Source: Helicobacter cetorum (GTDB lineage: Bacteria > Campylobacterota > Campylobacteria > Campylobacterales > BB28). Taken from it: 41,650 nt of DNA. Where the stretch lies: the NCBI GenBank assembly GCA_022729755.1, contig DZAZ01000007.1, positions 1-41,650 of the forward strand, in the 5' to 3' direction. Below, in pieces: positions 27,468 through 36,006 of this stretch. How positions within the stretch are numbered: position 1 is the stretch's first letter; the number at the start of each line of letters is the position of its first letter. The position numbers and the translations under genes were made by a program. The notes beneath the pieces are model-generated. The model was not told where the DNA came from. It made no database searches and saw nothing but the letters and a program-made list of their open reading frames with translations.

Positions 27468-28315
27468 ACTTAAAATTTTTACTTAGACATTTAACATTTC
27501 CTTTTTTTATCAATAAAGTTGAAGAGATTTATGTTCCTAGTGTTTATGAAAAAACTGGAACAATAGTTGATAATTGGATTGAAGAGTTGGATAAGAATGG
27601 CTTTTGTATAATTGAAAATTTTTATGATGAAAAAGATTTAGAATTATTGTTATTAGAAATTCAAAAAATAGAAGATAATTCCAGAAATGGTAAATATAAA
27701 AGTAATTTACAAGATAGCAATGGTATTTGGGAAATTTTTCATAAAGGTTCTTTAAGAGTTTTTGGAATAGATAAAATTTCTGATACAATTGCAAAACTAT
27801 TTTCAAGAAATGAATTATTTACTAAAGTTACTGATGTTTATACGGGAACAATTGACAATTTTAGTTGGACCCTCTATCAAAAGACTTCTTATAGTAAGGG
27901 TTTGGGTGTACAAGATTTGTATGGTGGTTATTATCATATAGATTCAGCAAGGCGTCAATTAAAAGTTTTTATCTATTTAAGTGATGTAGTTGAAGAAAAT
28001 GGTCCATTTTATTATGTTCCAGCTTCACATAAATTAGATGAATTGAAGTTAAAATATATAAAAAATAGTTTTATTAATGGTAATAATTGTTTTGATAGAA
28101 GCATTACTGAAAGAGATGGAAATGATTATGGTGTTTTTTCTAAAGCTATACCTTTGATAGGAAAAAAAGGAACTGTTATATTGGCCGATCCTAGAGGTTG
28201 GCATGCAGCAGGTAATATATGTAGTGGCGAGAGGAAGGTTTTAGTTAATTATAATCATAAATCTCATATTAAACCAATTAAATTTTTTGGTAAACAAATT
28301 ATGATGGGTATATAA
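27464..28315 (+). CDS. Phytanoyl-CoA dioxygenase (PhyH)-family oxygenase
   Basis: A 283-residue Fe(II)/2-oxoglutarate dioxygenase. The metal triad is visible as HxD in 'YHIDSARRQLKVFIYL' (near residue 164) and the distal H in 'RGWHAAGN', followed by the 2-oxoglutarate Arg in 'GERKVLVNYN'. 'ENGPFYYVPASHK' is the family's typical loop. PhyH relatives hydroxylate many small molecules and occur in sugar and lipid-modifying clusters. It overlaps the preceding gene by ATGA, so it is translationally coupled. The substrate is unknown. Confidence 0.82.
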   Translation: MNLKFLLRHLTFPFFINKVEEIYVPSVYEKTGTIVDNWIEELDKNGFCIIENFYDEKDLELLLLEIQKIEDNSRNGKYKSNLQDSNGIWEIFHKGSLRVFGIDKISDTIAKLFSRNELFTKVTDVYTGTIDNFSWTLYQKTSYSKGLGVQDLYGGYYHIDSARRQLKVFIYLSDVVEENGPFYYVPASHKLDELKLKYIKNSFINGNNCFDRSITERDGNDYGVFSKAIPLIGKKGTVILADPRGWHAAGNICSGERKVLVNYNHKSHIKPIKFFGKQIMMGI

Positions 28316-28332
28316 AAAATAGGAAATTAAAT

Positions 28333-29268
28333 ATGTTAATTAATAGTGAAATAAGATTTGAAGTTACGAATAGATGTGGTTATAGCTGTGTTATGTGTCC
28401 TAGAGAGAAACTTACAAGAAAACAAGGAAATATGTCCTTTGAACTTTTTAAAAAAGGTTTCGATGAAGGAATGAAACTTGGTATGAATTCAGCTAGTTTA
28501 GAAAATTTTGGTGAAGCATTTTTGGATCCAACTTTTTTTGAAAAAGTTAAATATGCAAGAGAAATTTTTCCTGAAGTTTATTTAATGACGATAAGCACTG
28601 GCGGTGTACTTACAAAAGAGAAATGCGATTTATTGCTTCATTATCAATTTAATAAAATTAGATTTAGTTATTATGGATTAACAAAAGAAGTTTATCAAAA
28701 AATTCATGGAGTGAGTGGTGAATTTTTTGAAACAGCGACTAAAAATATTGATTATTTGATAAATGAAAAAATTAGATTAAATCTCAAATATCCGTTAATT
28801 GAAGTTTATTTTTTAGAGCTTGAAGAAAATAAACATCAAGTTGAGGATTTCAAAAAAAAGTTTGAAGGTAGGGCAAATGATATTTCAATTTGGAAGCCAC
28901 ATAACTGGAGTACTGGTAGAGATTATAGAAATTTAAATGAATTAGGTAAACAAAAAAGGAGTTGCGGTAGACCAAATACAGGTCCAATTCAAATTCAATG
29001 GGATGGAAAATTAGTTCCTTGTTGTTTTGATTATAATAGTGAAATAGTATTAGGTGATTTAAATAAAAATTCTCTTAAAGAAATTCTTAATAGTAAAGAA
29101 TATAATGATTTGAGGGATGCTCATAATAAAAGGGAGTTTGATAGATATCCTTTTTGCAATAAGTGTGATCAATTATATGAGAATGAACAAGCTATGATTT
29201 ATACAACAATAAAAAATTCAAAATATGGTGTTTCTAATACAAATCAATTGGATTTATTAAAAAAATAA
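28333..29268 (+). CDS. Radical SAM/SPASM enzyme
   Basis: A 311-residue radical SAM protein with the cluster motif CX3CX2C as C15, C19, C22 in 'NRCGYSCVMCPRE'. Towards the C terminus 'SCGRPNTGPIQIQWDGKLVPCC' and 'FCNKCDQLY' give the extra cysteines of a SPASM auxiliary-cluster domain, near residues 215-280. SPASM enzymes modify peptides, carbohydrates or act as dehydrogenases; this one resembles those in glycan clusters. It lies 17 bases after the PhyH gene and 17 before the aminotransferase, with AGGAAA before the ATG. Confidence 0.85.
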   Translation: MLINSEIRFEVTNRCGYSCVMCPREKLTRKQGNMSFELFKKGFDEGMKLGMNSASLENFGEAFLDPTFFEKVKYAREIFPEVYLMTISTGGVLTKEKCDLLLHYQFNKIRFSYYGLTKEVYQKIHGVSGEFFETATKNIDYLINEKIRLNLKYPLIEVYFLELEENKHQVEDFKKKFEGRANDISIWKPHNWSTGRDYRNLNELGKQKRSCGRPNTGPIQIQWDGKLVPCCFDYNSEIVLGDLNKNSLKEILNSKEYNDLRDAHNKREFDRYPFCNKCDQLYENEQAMIYTTIKNSKYGVSNTNQLDLLKK

Positions 29269-29285
29269 TTAAGAAGGGAAACTTA

Positions 29286-30518
29286 ATGGTTAAAGTTTAT
29301 AATGAGGCTTATTCTGGAGCTAATTTATTTATTAATTCAGGAAATGGAGCTTATATTTATGGTGAAACTGATAAAAAATATATAGATCTAAGCTTAGGTT
29401 CTGGAACAATGATTTTAGGACATTCAAACGAAATTATAAAAAAAGTTTTTAATGAAACAGATGGAACAATTTTTACAGCTCCAAATAGAAATACTTTTGA
29501 ATTTTCGAATACATTGGCAATGGCATTAGAAACTCAAAAAGATTTTGTATTTGCTAACTCTGGAACAGAAGCAAATATGAGAGCAATTAGATTAGCAAGA
29601 GCAATTACTAATAAAAATAAAATAGCTTTTTTTAGTGGTGGTTGGCATGGTGGAATGGATATGTTTTTATTTGAAGAGGATTATGTTAGCGAAAAAGTAC
29701 CAAAAAAAAAGCTTAAATCAAGTGGTATTGATAAAACAATTATAAATGAAACTATTCTTTTACCATATAATGATGAATTAGCATTTGAAATTATAGATAA
29801 AAATAAGGATGCTATAGCAGCAGTAATTATAGAACCAATACAAGGTTCTAATCCAAGAGATGACATAAAAAATTTTTTAGATAATTTAAGAACAATAACA
29901 GAACAAAATAATATATTGTTAATATTTGATGAGATGATTTCGGGATTTAGAGTAAATTTAGCTGGTGCAAAGAAAATATTCAATATCGAACCAGATTTAT
30001 CAACATATGGAAAAATAGTTGGCGGTGGCTTAGGAATAGGTGTGCTTGCTGGTAAAAGAGATTATATGCAAGAGATTGATAATAAAAAAGTTTTTATGGG
30101 CGGAACATTTTCAGCAAATCCGCTGACCATGAAATTGGGGAATGAAACAATTAAATATTTATTAAACAATCAAATTTTATATAATCAATTATCTGAAAAT
30201 GCTGAAAAAATGAAGATGGCTATAAATAGTTATTGTATAGATAATAAAATTCCTTGTAGATTAACTGGAGTTGAATCTTTTTTAAGATTAATTTTTACAG
30301 ATAAATCTATAAAATCAAGAAAAGAAAGAGATTTTTATGAAATACTTTATGAAATTCAAAGTAAATTTTATTATGAATTACTAGTTAGGGGTATATATAT
30401 ATCATCAAATAGAATAATTTTTTTATCAACTCAACATAATAATTTAATTATAGATGAAGTTATTAAAAATATGATTGAAGTGTTTGAAAAATTAAAAAGT
30501 GAATTGAGAAGTTATTAA
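29286..30518 (+). CDS. Class III aminotransferase, glutamate-1-semialdehyde aminomutase-like
   Basis: A 410-residue PLP enzyme of fold type I. The motifs are 'FANSGTEANMRAIRLAR', 'EPIQG', 'LLIFDEMISGFR' and the PLP lysine K243 in 'STYGKIVGGGLG'. This pattern is nearest to GSA aminomutase and its relatives that aminate sugars or small carbonyl compounds in secondary clusters. Housekeeping HemL is probably elsewhere. Its position between a radical SAM enzyme and a methyltransferase suggests it makes an amino group on a cluster-specific molecule. AAGGGAA precedes the ATG. Confidence 0.85.
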   Translation: MVKVYNEAYSGANLFINSGNGAYIYGETDKKYIDLSLGSGTMILGHSNEIIKKVFNETDGTIFTAPNRNTFEFSNTLAMALETQKDFVFANSGTEANMRAIRLARAITNKNKIAFFSGGWHGGMDMFLFEEDYVSEKVPKKKLKSSGIDKTIINETILLPYNDELAFEIIDKNKDAIAAVIIEPIQGSNPRDDIKNFLDNLRTITEQNNILLIFDEMISGFRVNLAGAKKIFNIEPDLSTYGKIVGGGLGIGVLAGKRDYMQEIDNKKVFMGGTFSANPLTMKLGNETIKYLLNNQILYNQLSENAEKMKMAINSYCIDNKIPCRLTGVESFLRLIFTDKSIKSRKERDFYEILYEIQSKFYYELLVRGIYISSNRIIFLSTQHNNLIIDEVIKNMIEVFEKLKSELRSY

Positions 30519-30545
30519 AAGATATTAAATTTAAAAAGGCTAATA

Positions 30546-31499
30546 ATGTGTGAAAAAAAGTGTATATGGTGTTCAAGTGCTAATTTAACACTGAAGCATA
30601 ATGTATTTAGGGATAGTAAGAAAATAAATGCATTTGAATGTAGAGATTGTAATATAGTTTTTTCAGAAAAAGTTTTTTATACAACACAAGAAGAATTAAA
30701 TAAATTTTATGAAAATGATTATTTAAATAATTATTATAAGGGTGAAAAAGCAAACATAGAAAAAAATTTTTTAGATCAAAGACCTTATCAAGAAGTTAGA
30801 ATTGAGCGAATAAAAGATATTTTAACAAATTCAAATTCTTTATTGGAAATAGGTTGTGGGCCAGGATATTTTTTAGATGCAGCTAAAAAGTATATTAAAA
30901 ATATTGTAGGATTAGAAAAAAACGAAGCAGAATCCAATTATGTAAGAGAAAAATTAAATATTCCTTGCTTTAATGATATCACTCAATTAAATCAAAAATT
31001 TGATGTTATTGTTTTTAATCATGTTTTAGAACATGTTTTAAATCCTCAATTATTTTTAAAATCATATTTAAAATTTTTAAATAAAGATGGTTATTTAATT
31101 ATAGAAGTTCCAAATTTAAACGATTCAATAGTTTCTCTTTATGATTCCACCTTTTTTAAAAATTTTTGGTATCAAGAACCACATTTATATTATTTTAACA
31201 AAACTAGTTTACAAAATATTATTGCAACTCTTACAAAGAGTGATGTATATATAAAAATATATCAAGAAACATCTTTTATAAATCATTTTAATTGGGTGAT
31301 GTATAACACTAAAAGCAATATCCGTTCTGAAGCTATTTCTAATAATTTTCCTATTCCTATACCAGTTATTGCTGATGAAAATAAAATCATCTTTGATGAG
31401 TTGCAAGGATTATATGAAAATTTTAACGAAGTATATAAAAATATACTCCAAAAAAATGGATACGGCGATATAATATTGGCAATTACACAGATTAAATAA
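30546..31499 (+). CDS. Class I SAM methyltransferase with N-terminal zinc ribbon
   Basis: A 317-residue protein. The N terminus has two Cys pairs (CIWC, CRDC) that should bind zinc, as in sugar C-methyltransferases and related 'Methyltransf_23' proteins. The SAM motif 'LLEIGCGPGYFLDAA' is near residue 98 and 'FDVIVFNHVLEHVLNP' is motif II. It is the last gene of the cluster; 27 bases separate it from the aminotransferase, and the next gene is convergent. The target is probably the cluster's own sugar or linked metabolite. Confidence 0.85.
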   Translation: MCEKKCIWCSSANLTLKHNVFRDSKKINAFECRDCNIVFSEKVFYTTQEELNKFYENDYLNNYYKGEKANIEKNFLDQRPYQEVRIERIKDILTNSNSLLEIGCGPGYFLDAAKKYIKNIVGLEKNEAESNYVREKLNIPCFNDITQLNQKFDVIVFNHVLEHVLNPQLFLKSYLKFLNKDGYLIIEVPNLNDSIVSLYDSTFFKNFWYQEPHLYYFNKTSLQNIIATLTKSDVYIKIYQETSFINHFNWVMYNTKSNIRSEAISNNFPIPIPVIADENKIIFDELQGLYENFNEVYKNILQKNGYGDIILAITQIK

Positions 31500-31518
31500 T
31501 AGACTGATCAAAATTTCA

Positions 31519-32667
31519 TCAAGAGGTTATAGTTTTCTTTTGTAGGCATGATAATACAGAAATATACTTCTCAACCACAACACTCACATCAAACTCTTTT
31601 TTTGCTTTAATTCGTCCATTATTTCCAAACTTTTCTCGTAAATTTTTATCATTTATTAAAATTTCTATTTTTTGAGCTAAATCTTTTTCATCATAAAGTT
31701 TAACTAAAAAGCCGTTTATATTATTTGCAACAACTTCACGACATCCGATAGTATCGGTTGTAACGATTGGTTTTGCCATTGATGAGGCTTCAAGTAAAGT
31801 TCTTGGAACTCCCTCGCGATAACTTGGAAGTACAAAAATATCACAAATCGAAATCAACTCTCTTATATCGTTTCGTTCATTAAGCCAAATCACATTTTTA
31901 TCATTTTCCAAAAACTCCTTTGGCACGGCTGAATGATTGCCAAAATCAACTCCACCAACTAAATAAAATTTAATATTTTTATACTTTTGATTTAGTATTT
32001 TTGCACTCTCATAATACTCTTTTATGCCTTTATGCCAAATAGCTCTAGCTACCATTAAAACGACAATTTCATCACTTAAATTTAACTCTTTTTTTAAATT
32101 TTTATTGGCCAAAATTGGCTTAAAAACTTCCGTATCAACTCCACTACTTTTAACTAAAAATGCTTTTGATTGATTAATTAGCAATTTTTCTACAAAATAG
32201 TTCAAATCATCACTATTTTGAAAAATCACTCCATCAACTTTTTTAAAAACGATTTTATAAAGAGTTTCAATTATAAATTTTATAACTTTTGCTTTTATTG
32301 AAGTGTCAATATAAAAACTTCCCATTCCCGTAATTGTGGCTATTTTAGTTGGGATTTTTGCAAAAATTGCTGCAATTATTCCATAAATATTTGGCTTAAC
32401 TGTAAAACTATGCAAAATATCAAGTTTCAGTGGTTTTATGGCTTTATAAATATTTTTTATAGTTTTTAATTCATTAAATGGATTTAAACTTTGTCGCTCA
32501 ATTGAATATTCAACCGTTTTAATCCCAAATTCGCTAAACTTTTCAAAATACTCACCTTTTGGAATAACCGCATAAACTTCGTGACCTTCACTTAATAATT
32601 TTTGCATAATAGGAAGCCTGAAAAGATATAAATTTATGTCAATATGGCTTAAAAATGCTATTTTCAA
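31519..32667 (-). CDS. pglA: PglA-like GT4 glycosyltransferase
   Basis: A 382-residue GT4 transferase that resembles Campylobacter PglA along most of its length: N-terminal 'KIAFLSHIDINLYLFRLPIM', 'GMGSFYID', 'LYKIVFK', 'MVARAIWHKGIKEYYESA', 'CDIFVLPSYREGVPRTLLEAS'. PglA adds alpha-1,3-GalNAc to undecaprenyl-PP-diNAcBac in the cytoplasm. The EX7E-like donor region is present. Start is TTG with AAGG seven bases upstream. It is convergent with the acquired glycan cluster (19-base gap) and 20 bases after a PLD-like gene. A different acceptor than in C. jejuni remains possible because the C terminus diverges. Confidence 0.8.
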   Translation of the reverse strand: MKIAFLSHIDINLYLFRLPIMQKLLSEGHEVYAVIPKGEYFEKFSEFGIKTVEYSIERQSLNPFNELKTIKNIYKAIKPLKLDILHSFTVKPNIYGIIAAIFAKIPTKIATITGMGSFYIDTSIKAKVIKFIIETLYKIVFKKVDGVIFQNSDDLNYFVEKLLINQSKAFLVKSSGVDTEVFKPILANKNLKKELNLSDEIVVLMVARAIWHKGIKEYYESAKILNQKYKNIKFYLVGGVDFGNHSAVPKEFLENDKNVIWLNERNDIRELISICDIFVLPSYREGVPRTLLEASSMAKPIVTTDTIGCREVVANNINGFLVKLYDEKDLAQKIEILINDKNLREKFGNNGRIKAKKEFDVSVVVEKYISVLSCLQKKTITS

Positions 32668-32687
32668 ATTTTTACCTTTAAATTGAT

Positions 32688-33179
32688 TTAATAAAATTCC
32701 GCCTCTTGATAGAGTGTTTCAAAATAATTTTTAAATTTTTTAGTTAAATTTACATCATCTTTAATATAAAAAAACTCATAACTTTCATTAAATGCAGATT
32801 TTGTAAAACTCAAACTTCCAAACATAATGATATTTTCATCGATTGTTATAAAATTTAAGTGCATTTTTGGTAAAAAAATTTTACATTCAATATTTTCTAT
32901 CTTTGCCAAATTCCCAATTTGTGAATACTCATTTGAATTTGAAGCGGACAAAATTTTTATTTGCACCCCTCTTTGTGAAGCTTTTTGCAACTTTTTTGCA
33001 ATTTCTTTGTGAGTAAAAATATAAGAAGTTACATAAATTGAACTTTTTGCTGAATTTAACTTTTTATCCAAATTTCGTAGTAATTTTTGAGAGTCAAATG
33101 GTAAAAAAAAGACTCCATCACTAGCAATTAAATTGAAATTGAAAATAAGTAAAATCATCAATATTTTATAATTTTTCAT
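32688..33179 (-). CDS. Secreted phospholipase-D/Nuc-like protein with altered HKD motif
   Basis: A 163-residue single-domain PLD-family protein of the Nuc type (dimeric endonucleases with one HKD motif). An N-terminal signal peptide 'KILMILLIFNFNLIAS' (residues 4-19) sends it to the periplasm. The motif is HLNFITID, with the Lys of HxKxxxxD replaced by Asn, followed by the usual 'GSLSFTKSAFNESYEF'. The DNA codon is AAT. Nuclease or phosphodiesterase activity is therefore doubtful unless another residue compensates. It may be operonic with the PglA-like gene downstream. Confidence 0.75.
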   Translation of the reverse strand: MKNYKILMILLIFNFNLIASDGVFFLPFDSQKLLRNLDKKLNSAKSSIYVTSYIFTHKEIAKKLQKASQRGVQIKILSASNSNEYSQIGNLAKIENIECKIFLPKMHLNFITIDENIIMFGSLSFTKSAFNESYEFFYIKDDVNLTKKFKNYFETLYQEAEFY

Positions 33180-33216
33180 AAATTAACTCAACCTAAAGCA
33201 AAAATAAATGTAGAGA

Positions 33217-33226
33217 ATTATACAAT
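33217..33226. promoter_or_regulatory. Overlapping divergent -10 boxes between the PLD-like gene and chePep
   Basis: ATTATACAAT gives TATAAT on the minus strand (33217-33222, 38 bases before the PLD-like ATG) and TATACAAT on the plus strand (33219-33226, about 39 bases before the chePep ATG). The overlap means the two promoters could compete. No -35 boxes are evident. Confidence 0.4.
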
Positions 33227-33264
33227 AGTACAAAACAAAAATAAGTAAAATTCGGAGTATGGGA

Positions 33265-35097
33265 ATGAATATACTACTCTTAAATAGAAATCCTATTGTA
33301 TCTAGGCTTACAAAATTAAGCGCTCAAAAATTGAACTTTCAGGTAGATGAGTTTTCAAGTATAGACGAAATAAGTGGTGGTAATTACACTTTTATATTTG
33401 TGGATAATGAAGTTTATTCAAGCGAATTATTAGATAAATTAAAAGGTATTGAATACTCAAAAGTGGGATTTATTTTACCACGAGGAAAAGATAAGCCTGA
33501 TGGATTTGATTTTTATGTAGAAAAGCCTTTTTTACCAACAGAATTAGTAGATATTTTAAAAAATAGTGACTTAAGTGTAAGTAAAAATACTATTATAGAG
33601 GATGAGATGAAATTAGATGATAATGACGGAATATCAGAGTTAGACGATACTTTAGATGATTTTGATAATAATGAGTTGCAAGAAAATGTTGCTTTAGATG
33701 ATGATTTATCTTTAGAAGATAGTGCAAATGAATTGCCAAGTTTAGATGATTCTGATGACTTAAATGTTTTAGATTCTAATGATTTTGGTGATTTAGATAG
33801 CGATTTTGGAGAACCAAACGAGTTAAAAGATGTTGATTTAGGTGAAGATTTAAATATGAGTGAATTAGATGATGATTTGAGTTTAGATGGAACTGAATTA
33901 AGTGATGATTTAACTTTAGAAGAACACAAAGATGAAGAAGATTTATCGCTTGATTCACTAGAAGAAGATTCATTAGAAAGTGATGATTTAGGTGATTTAG
34001 AAGGCTTAGATGATTTGGAAGACCATAAAGATGAAGAAGATTTATCGCTTGATTCACTAGAAGAAGATTCATTAGAAAGTGGTGATTTAGGTGATTTAGA
34101 AGGCTTAGATGATTTGGAAGAACACAAAGATGAAGAAGATTTATCGCTTGATTCACTAGAAGAAGATTCATTAGAAAGTGATGATTTAGGCGATTTAGAA
34201 GGCTTAGATGATTTGGAAGAACACAAAGACGAAGAAGATTTATCGCTTGATTCACTAGAAGAAGATTCATTAGGAAATGATGATTTAAGCTTAGAAGAAC
34301 CAAGTGATTTAGGCGATTTGGAAGAAGATTCGATTGAAGATAATTCGTCGTTAAATGATTTGGAAGATTTAAAAACTGAAGATTTAGAATTAGAATCAAG
34401 TGAAGAATTAATTGAAGATGAAGAGATTGAAGATGTGGATTTAGAAGCAAAAGGTGTACCTGAATTAGGGGAAGATTTAAACTTAGAAGAAGATATAAGT
34501 CTTGATGAGCATTTAGAAGATTTAAGCGAAATAGAAGATGATGTTATAGAATCTAAAAGTGATGGCAGTGAAAATGGAAATATTGCAGCAGCGATTATGG
34601 GCGATATTCACGAAGAACTTACAGATATTGAAGATACAAATATAGAAGATATAGATTTAGATAATTTTGGTTCAGACATTTTAGAAGATGATAAAGTAGA
34701 TGAAAAAGTTGAAATTAAAGAAGAAGAAATGCAAGAAGATGAACTATCTGAATTAAATGAAAGAGGCATAAAAGAGGCTTTAGGTGAGGAAGTTCCCGAA
34801 GAAGAAGAGCTTGTTGCACCATCTAAAGATGATAATAATTTAGAGGATGTTGCAGCAATAACAGCAGGTGCAATGGCAGTTGGTGGAGTTGCTATGGCAA
34901 GTCAATCTTTCAAAGAAGATGAGATAAAACCTATTCAAACTACTCAAAATGAAAATATGCAAACTCCTGTTGAAACAATTGCAAATACCAATGCTATGGC
35001 TAGTGTTATGAAAAGCTTGAATATTGAGGCATTACGGGAACTTTTAGCTGGAGCTGAAGTAAATATTAAGATAAATTTTCCAAAAAAAGATAGTTGA
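33265..35097 (+). CDS. chePep: ChePep-like poly-acidic polar chemotaxis regulator
   Basis: A 610-residue, highly acidic protein directly upstream of gmk, in the same place as the Helicobacter poly-E-rich protein ChePep, which localises to the flagellar pole and controls chemotaxis. Residues 1-105 look like a receiver-type fold ('NILLLNRNPIVSRLTKLSAQ', 'VGFILPRGKD'). The middle (about 115-520) is nearly all Asp, Glu, Leu and Ser, with 33-residue repeats. The C-terminal 'SLNIEALRELLAGAEVNIKINF' is the conserved tail. Start: ATG 33265 has GGAG at seven bases; the track's 33259 ATG does not. Its stop overlaps the gmk ATG. Confidence 0.78.
   Translation: MNILLLNRNPIVSRLTKLSAQKLNFQVDEFSSIDEISGGNYTFIFVDNEVYSSELLDKLKGIEYSKVGFILPRGKDKPDGFDFYVEKPFLPTELVDILKNSDLSVSKNTIIEDEMKLDDNDGISELDDTLDDFDNNELQENVALDDDLSLEDSANELPSLDDSDDLNVLDSNDFGDLDSDFGEPNELKDVDLGEDLNMSELDDDLSLDGTELSDDLTLEEHKDEEDLSLDSLEEDSLESDDLGDLEGLDDLEDHKDEEDLSLDSLEEDSLESGDLGDLEGLDDLEEHKDEEDLSLDSLEEDSLESDDLGDLEGLDDLEEHKDEEDLSLDSLEEDSLGNDDLSLEEPSDLGDLEEDSIEDNSSLNDLEDLKTEDLELESSEELIEDEEIEDVDLEAKGVPELGEDLNLEEDISLDEHLEDLSEIEDDVIESKSDGSENGNIAAAIMGDIHEELTDIEDTNIEDIDLDNFGSDILEDDKVDEKVEIKEEEMQEDELSELNERGIKEALGEEVPEEEELVAPSKDDNNLEDVAAITAGAMAVGGVAMASQSFKEDEIKPIQTTQNENMQTPVETIANTNAMASVMKSLNIEALRELLAGAEVNIKINFPKKDS
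33919..34272 (+). repeat. 99-bp tandem repeats inside chePep
   Basis: Three full units start at 33919, 34018 and 34117 and a fourth partial unit at 34216. Each encodes 33 residues of the form 'EEHKDEEDLSLDSLEEDS'; bases differ at few places (for example cacaaagat against cataaagat). The near identity suggests recent duplication and likely copy-number change between strains. Confidence 0.85.
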
Positions 35098-35711
35098 TGC
35101 AAGGTAGCATTTTGATAATTTCAGGTCCAAGTGGAAGTGGAAAAAGTACACTTTGTAAAAAAATGTTTGAAAAAGTTTCAAACTCTTTTTTTTCTATTTC
35201 TACCACAACTCGCCAAATGAGAGATGGCGAAAAAGATGGGATTGATTACTATTTTGTTTCAAAAGATGAATTTTTAAATGGAATTAAAGAAAATAAATTT
35301 TTAGAGTGGGCTGAAGTTCACGGAAACTATTACGGTACAACTTTAAAAAGTGTTAAAGAAGCTCTAAAAAATGGGAAATTAATAGTTTTTGATATCGATG
35401 TTCAAGGTTTTGAGTTAGTTAAAAAGTCAGTTTTTGGCGAACTTTGTACTTCAGTTTTTATCTTACCCCCAAGCTTTTCAACTTTGCAAACTAGATTACA
35501 CTCAAGAGCCACAGATTTAAAAGAGACAATAAAAGAGAGATTGCAAAATGCAAAGGAAGAGTTAAATTATATTTATAAATACGATTATTTTATAATAAAT
35601 AGTGATTTAAATCTAGCTTCAAATGAGTTGATAAATATTGCAAAATCAGCAAAACTTAAGCCAAACTCTTATGAGTTAGATAGTTTTTTGGATAGTTGGT
35701 TGAACTCTTAG
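35097..35711 (+). CDS. gmk: Guanylate kinase
   Basis: GMP kinase, essential for GTP synthesis. The 204-residue protein opens with the P-loop 'GPSGSGKST' (residues 10-18), followed by 'TTTRQMRDGEKDGIDYYFV' and 'FDIDVQG', typical of Gmk. The start is set at ATG 35097, whose A is the last base of the chePep TGA (TGATG), rather than the TTG at 35094 in the track. So translation is coupled to chePep. tatA follows after 58 bases. Confidence 0.95.
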   Translation: MQGSILIISGPSGSGKSTLCKKMFEKVSNSFFSISTTTRQMRDGEKDGIDYYFVSKDEFLNGIKENKFLEWAEVHGNYYGTTLKSVKEALKNGKLIVFDIDVQGFELVKKSVFGELCTSVFILPPSFSTLQTRLHSRATDLKETIKERLQNAKEELNYIYKYDYFIINSDLNLASNELINIAKSAKLKPNSYELDSFLDSWLNS

Positions 35712-35769
35712 AATTCTAACAGAATATAAAAGATATAATTTGAAACTAAAAAAATATTAAGGAGTTATT

Positions 35770-35997
35770 ATGAGTATGCCAGGTGGATTAGAGTGGATAG
35801 TAATTTTAGCTGTTGTTGTGTTGCTTTTTGGTGCGAAAAAAATACCAGCATTAGCTGAAGGTTTGGGAAAAGGAATTAAAAATTTTAAAAATGCGATGAA
35901 AAGTGAAGATGAAAAAGTGGCAGAAGGTGGACAAGTTGAGCAACAAAAAACAACTACTACTTCAACTCACTCTACACAAGAGATTAAACCAGCTTAA
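35770..35997 (+). CDS. tatA: Twin-arginine translocase subunit TatA
   Basis: A 75-residue protein with one N-terminal transmembrane helix (about residues 9-22, '[16 protein letters not shown]'), the FGxKK hinge, an amphipathic helix '[19 protein letters not shown]' and a polar tail rich in Thr and Gln. TatA forms the membrane pore for folded protein export. AAGGAG lies seven bases before the ATG; a second ATG two codons later is also possible. argS follows nine bases downstream. Confidence 0.94.
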   Translation: MSMPGGLEWIVILAVVVLLFGAKKIPALAEGLGKGIKNFKNAMKSEDEKVAEGGQVEQQKTTTTSTHSTQEIKPA

Positions 35998-36006
35998 GGG
36001 AACTTT

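Larger units (their letters stand above)
24876..31550 (+). other. Probable genomic island: GATC- and CATG-containing glycan cluster
   Basis: Six codirectional genes that carry about 11 GATC and 14 CATG tetranucleotides. Counting by eye, the rest of the window (about 35 kb) has one GATC (6973) and two CATG (4373 and 31547). First site in the island is CATG at 25491; last is GATC at 31506. The first 600 bases of the FkbM gene have none, so the left junction may be inside that gene. No integrase, direct repeat or tRNA is seen at the ends. Confidence 0.65.

Noticed and set aside
33919-34272. Regular repeats considered as a CRISPR array
   Set aside because: The units are contiguous, in frame and without spacers, and encode part of ChePep. 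The EF-hand repeats at 41263-41650 were rejected as CRISPR for the same reason.
33513-34450. Long minus-strand ORFs of 237 and 224 aa within chePep
   Set aside because: They are antisense to the Asp/Glu/Leu/Ser-coding repeat region; their Ser/Lys-rich and Leu/Asn-rich composition is a by-product of the repeats. No ribosome sites were seen.
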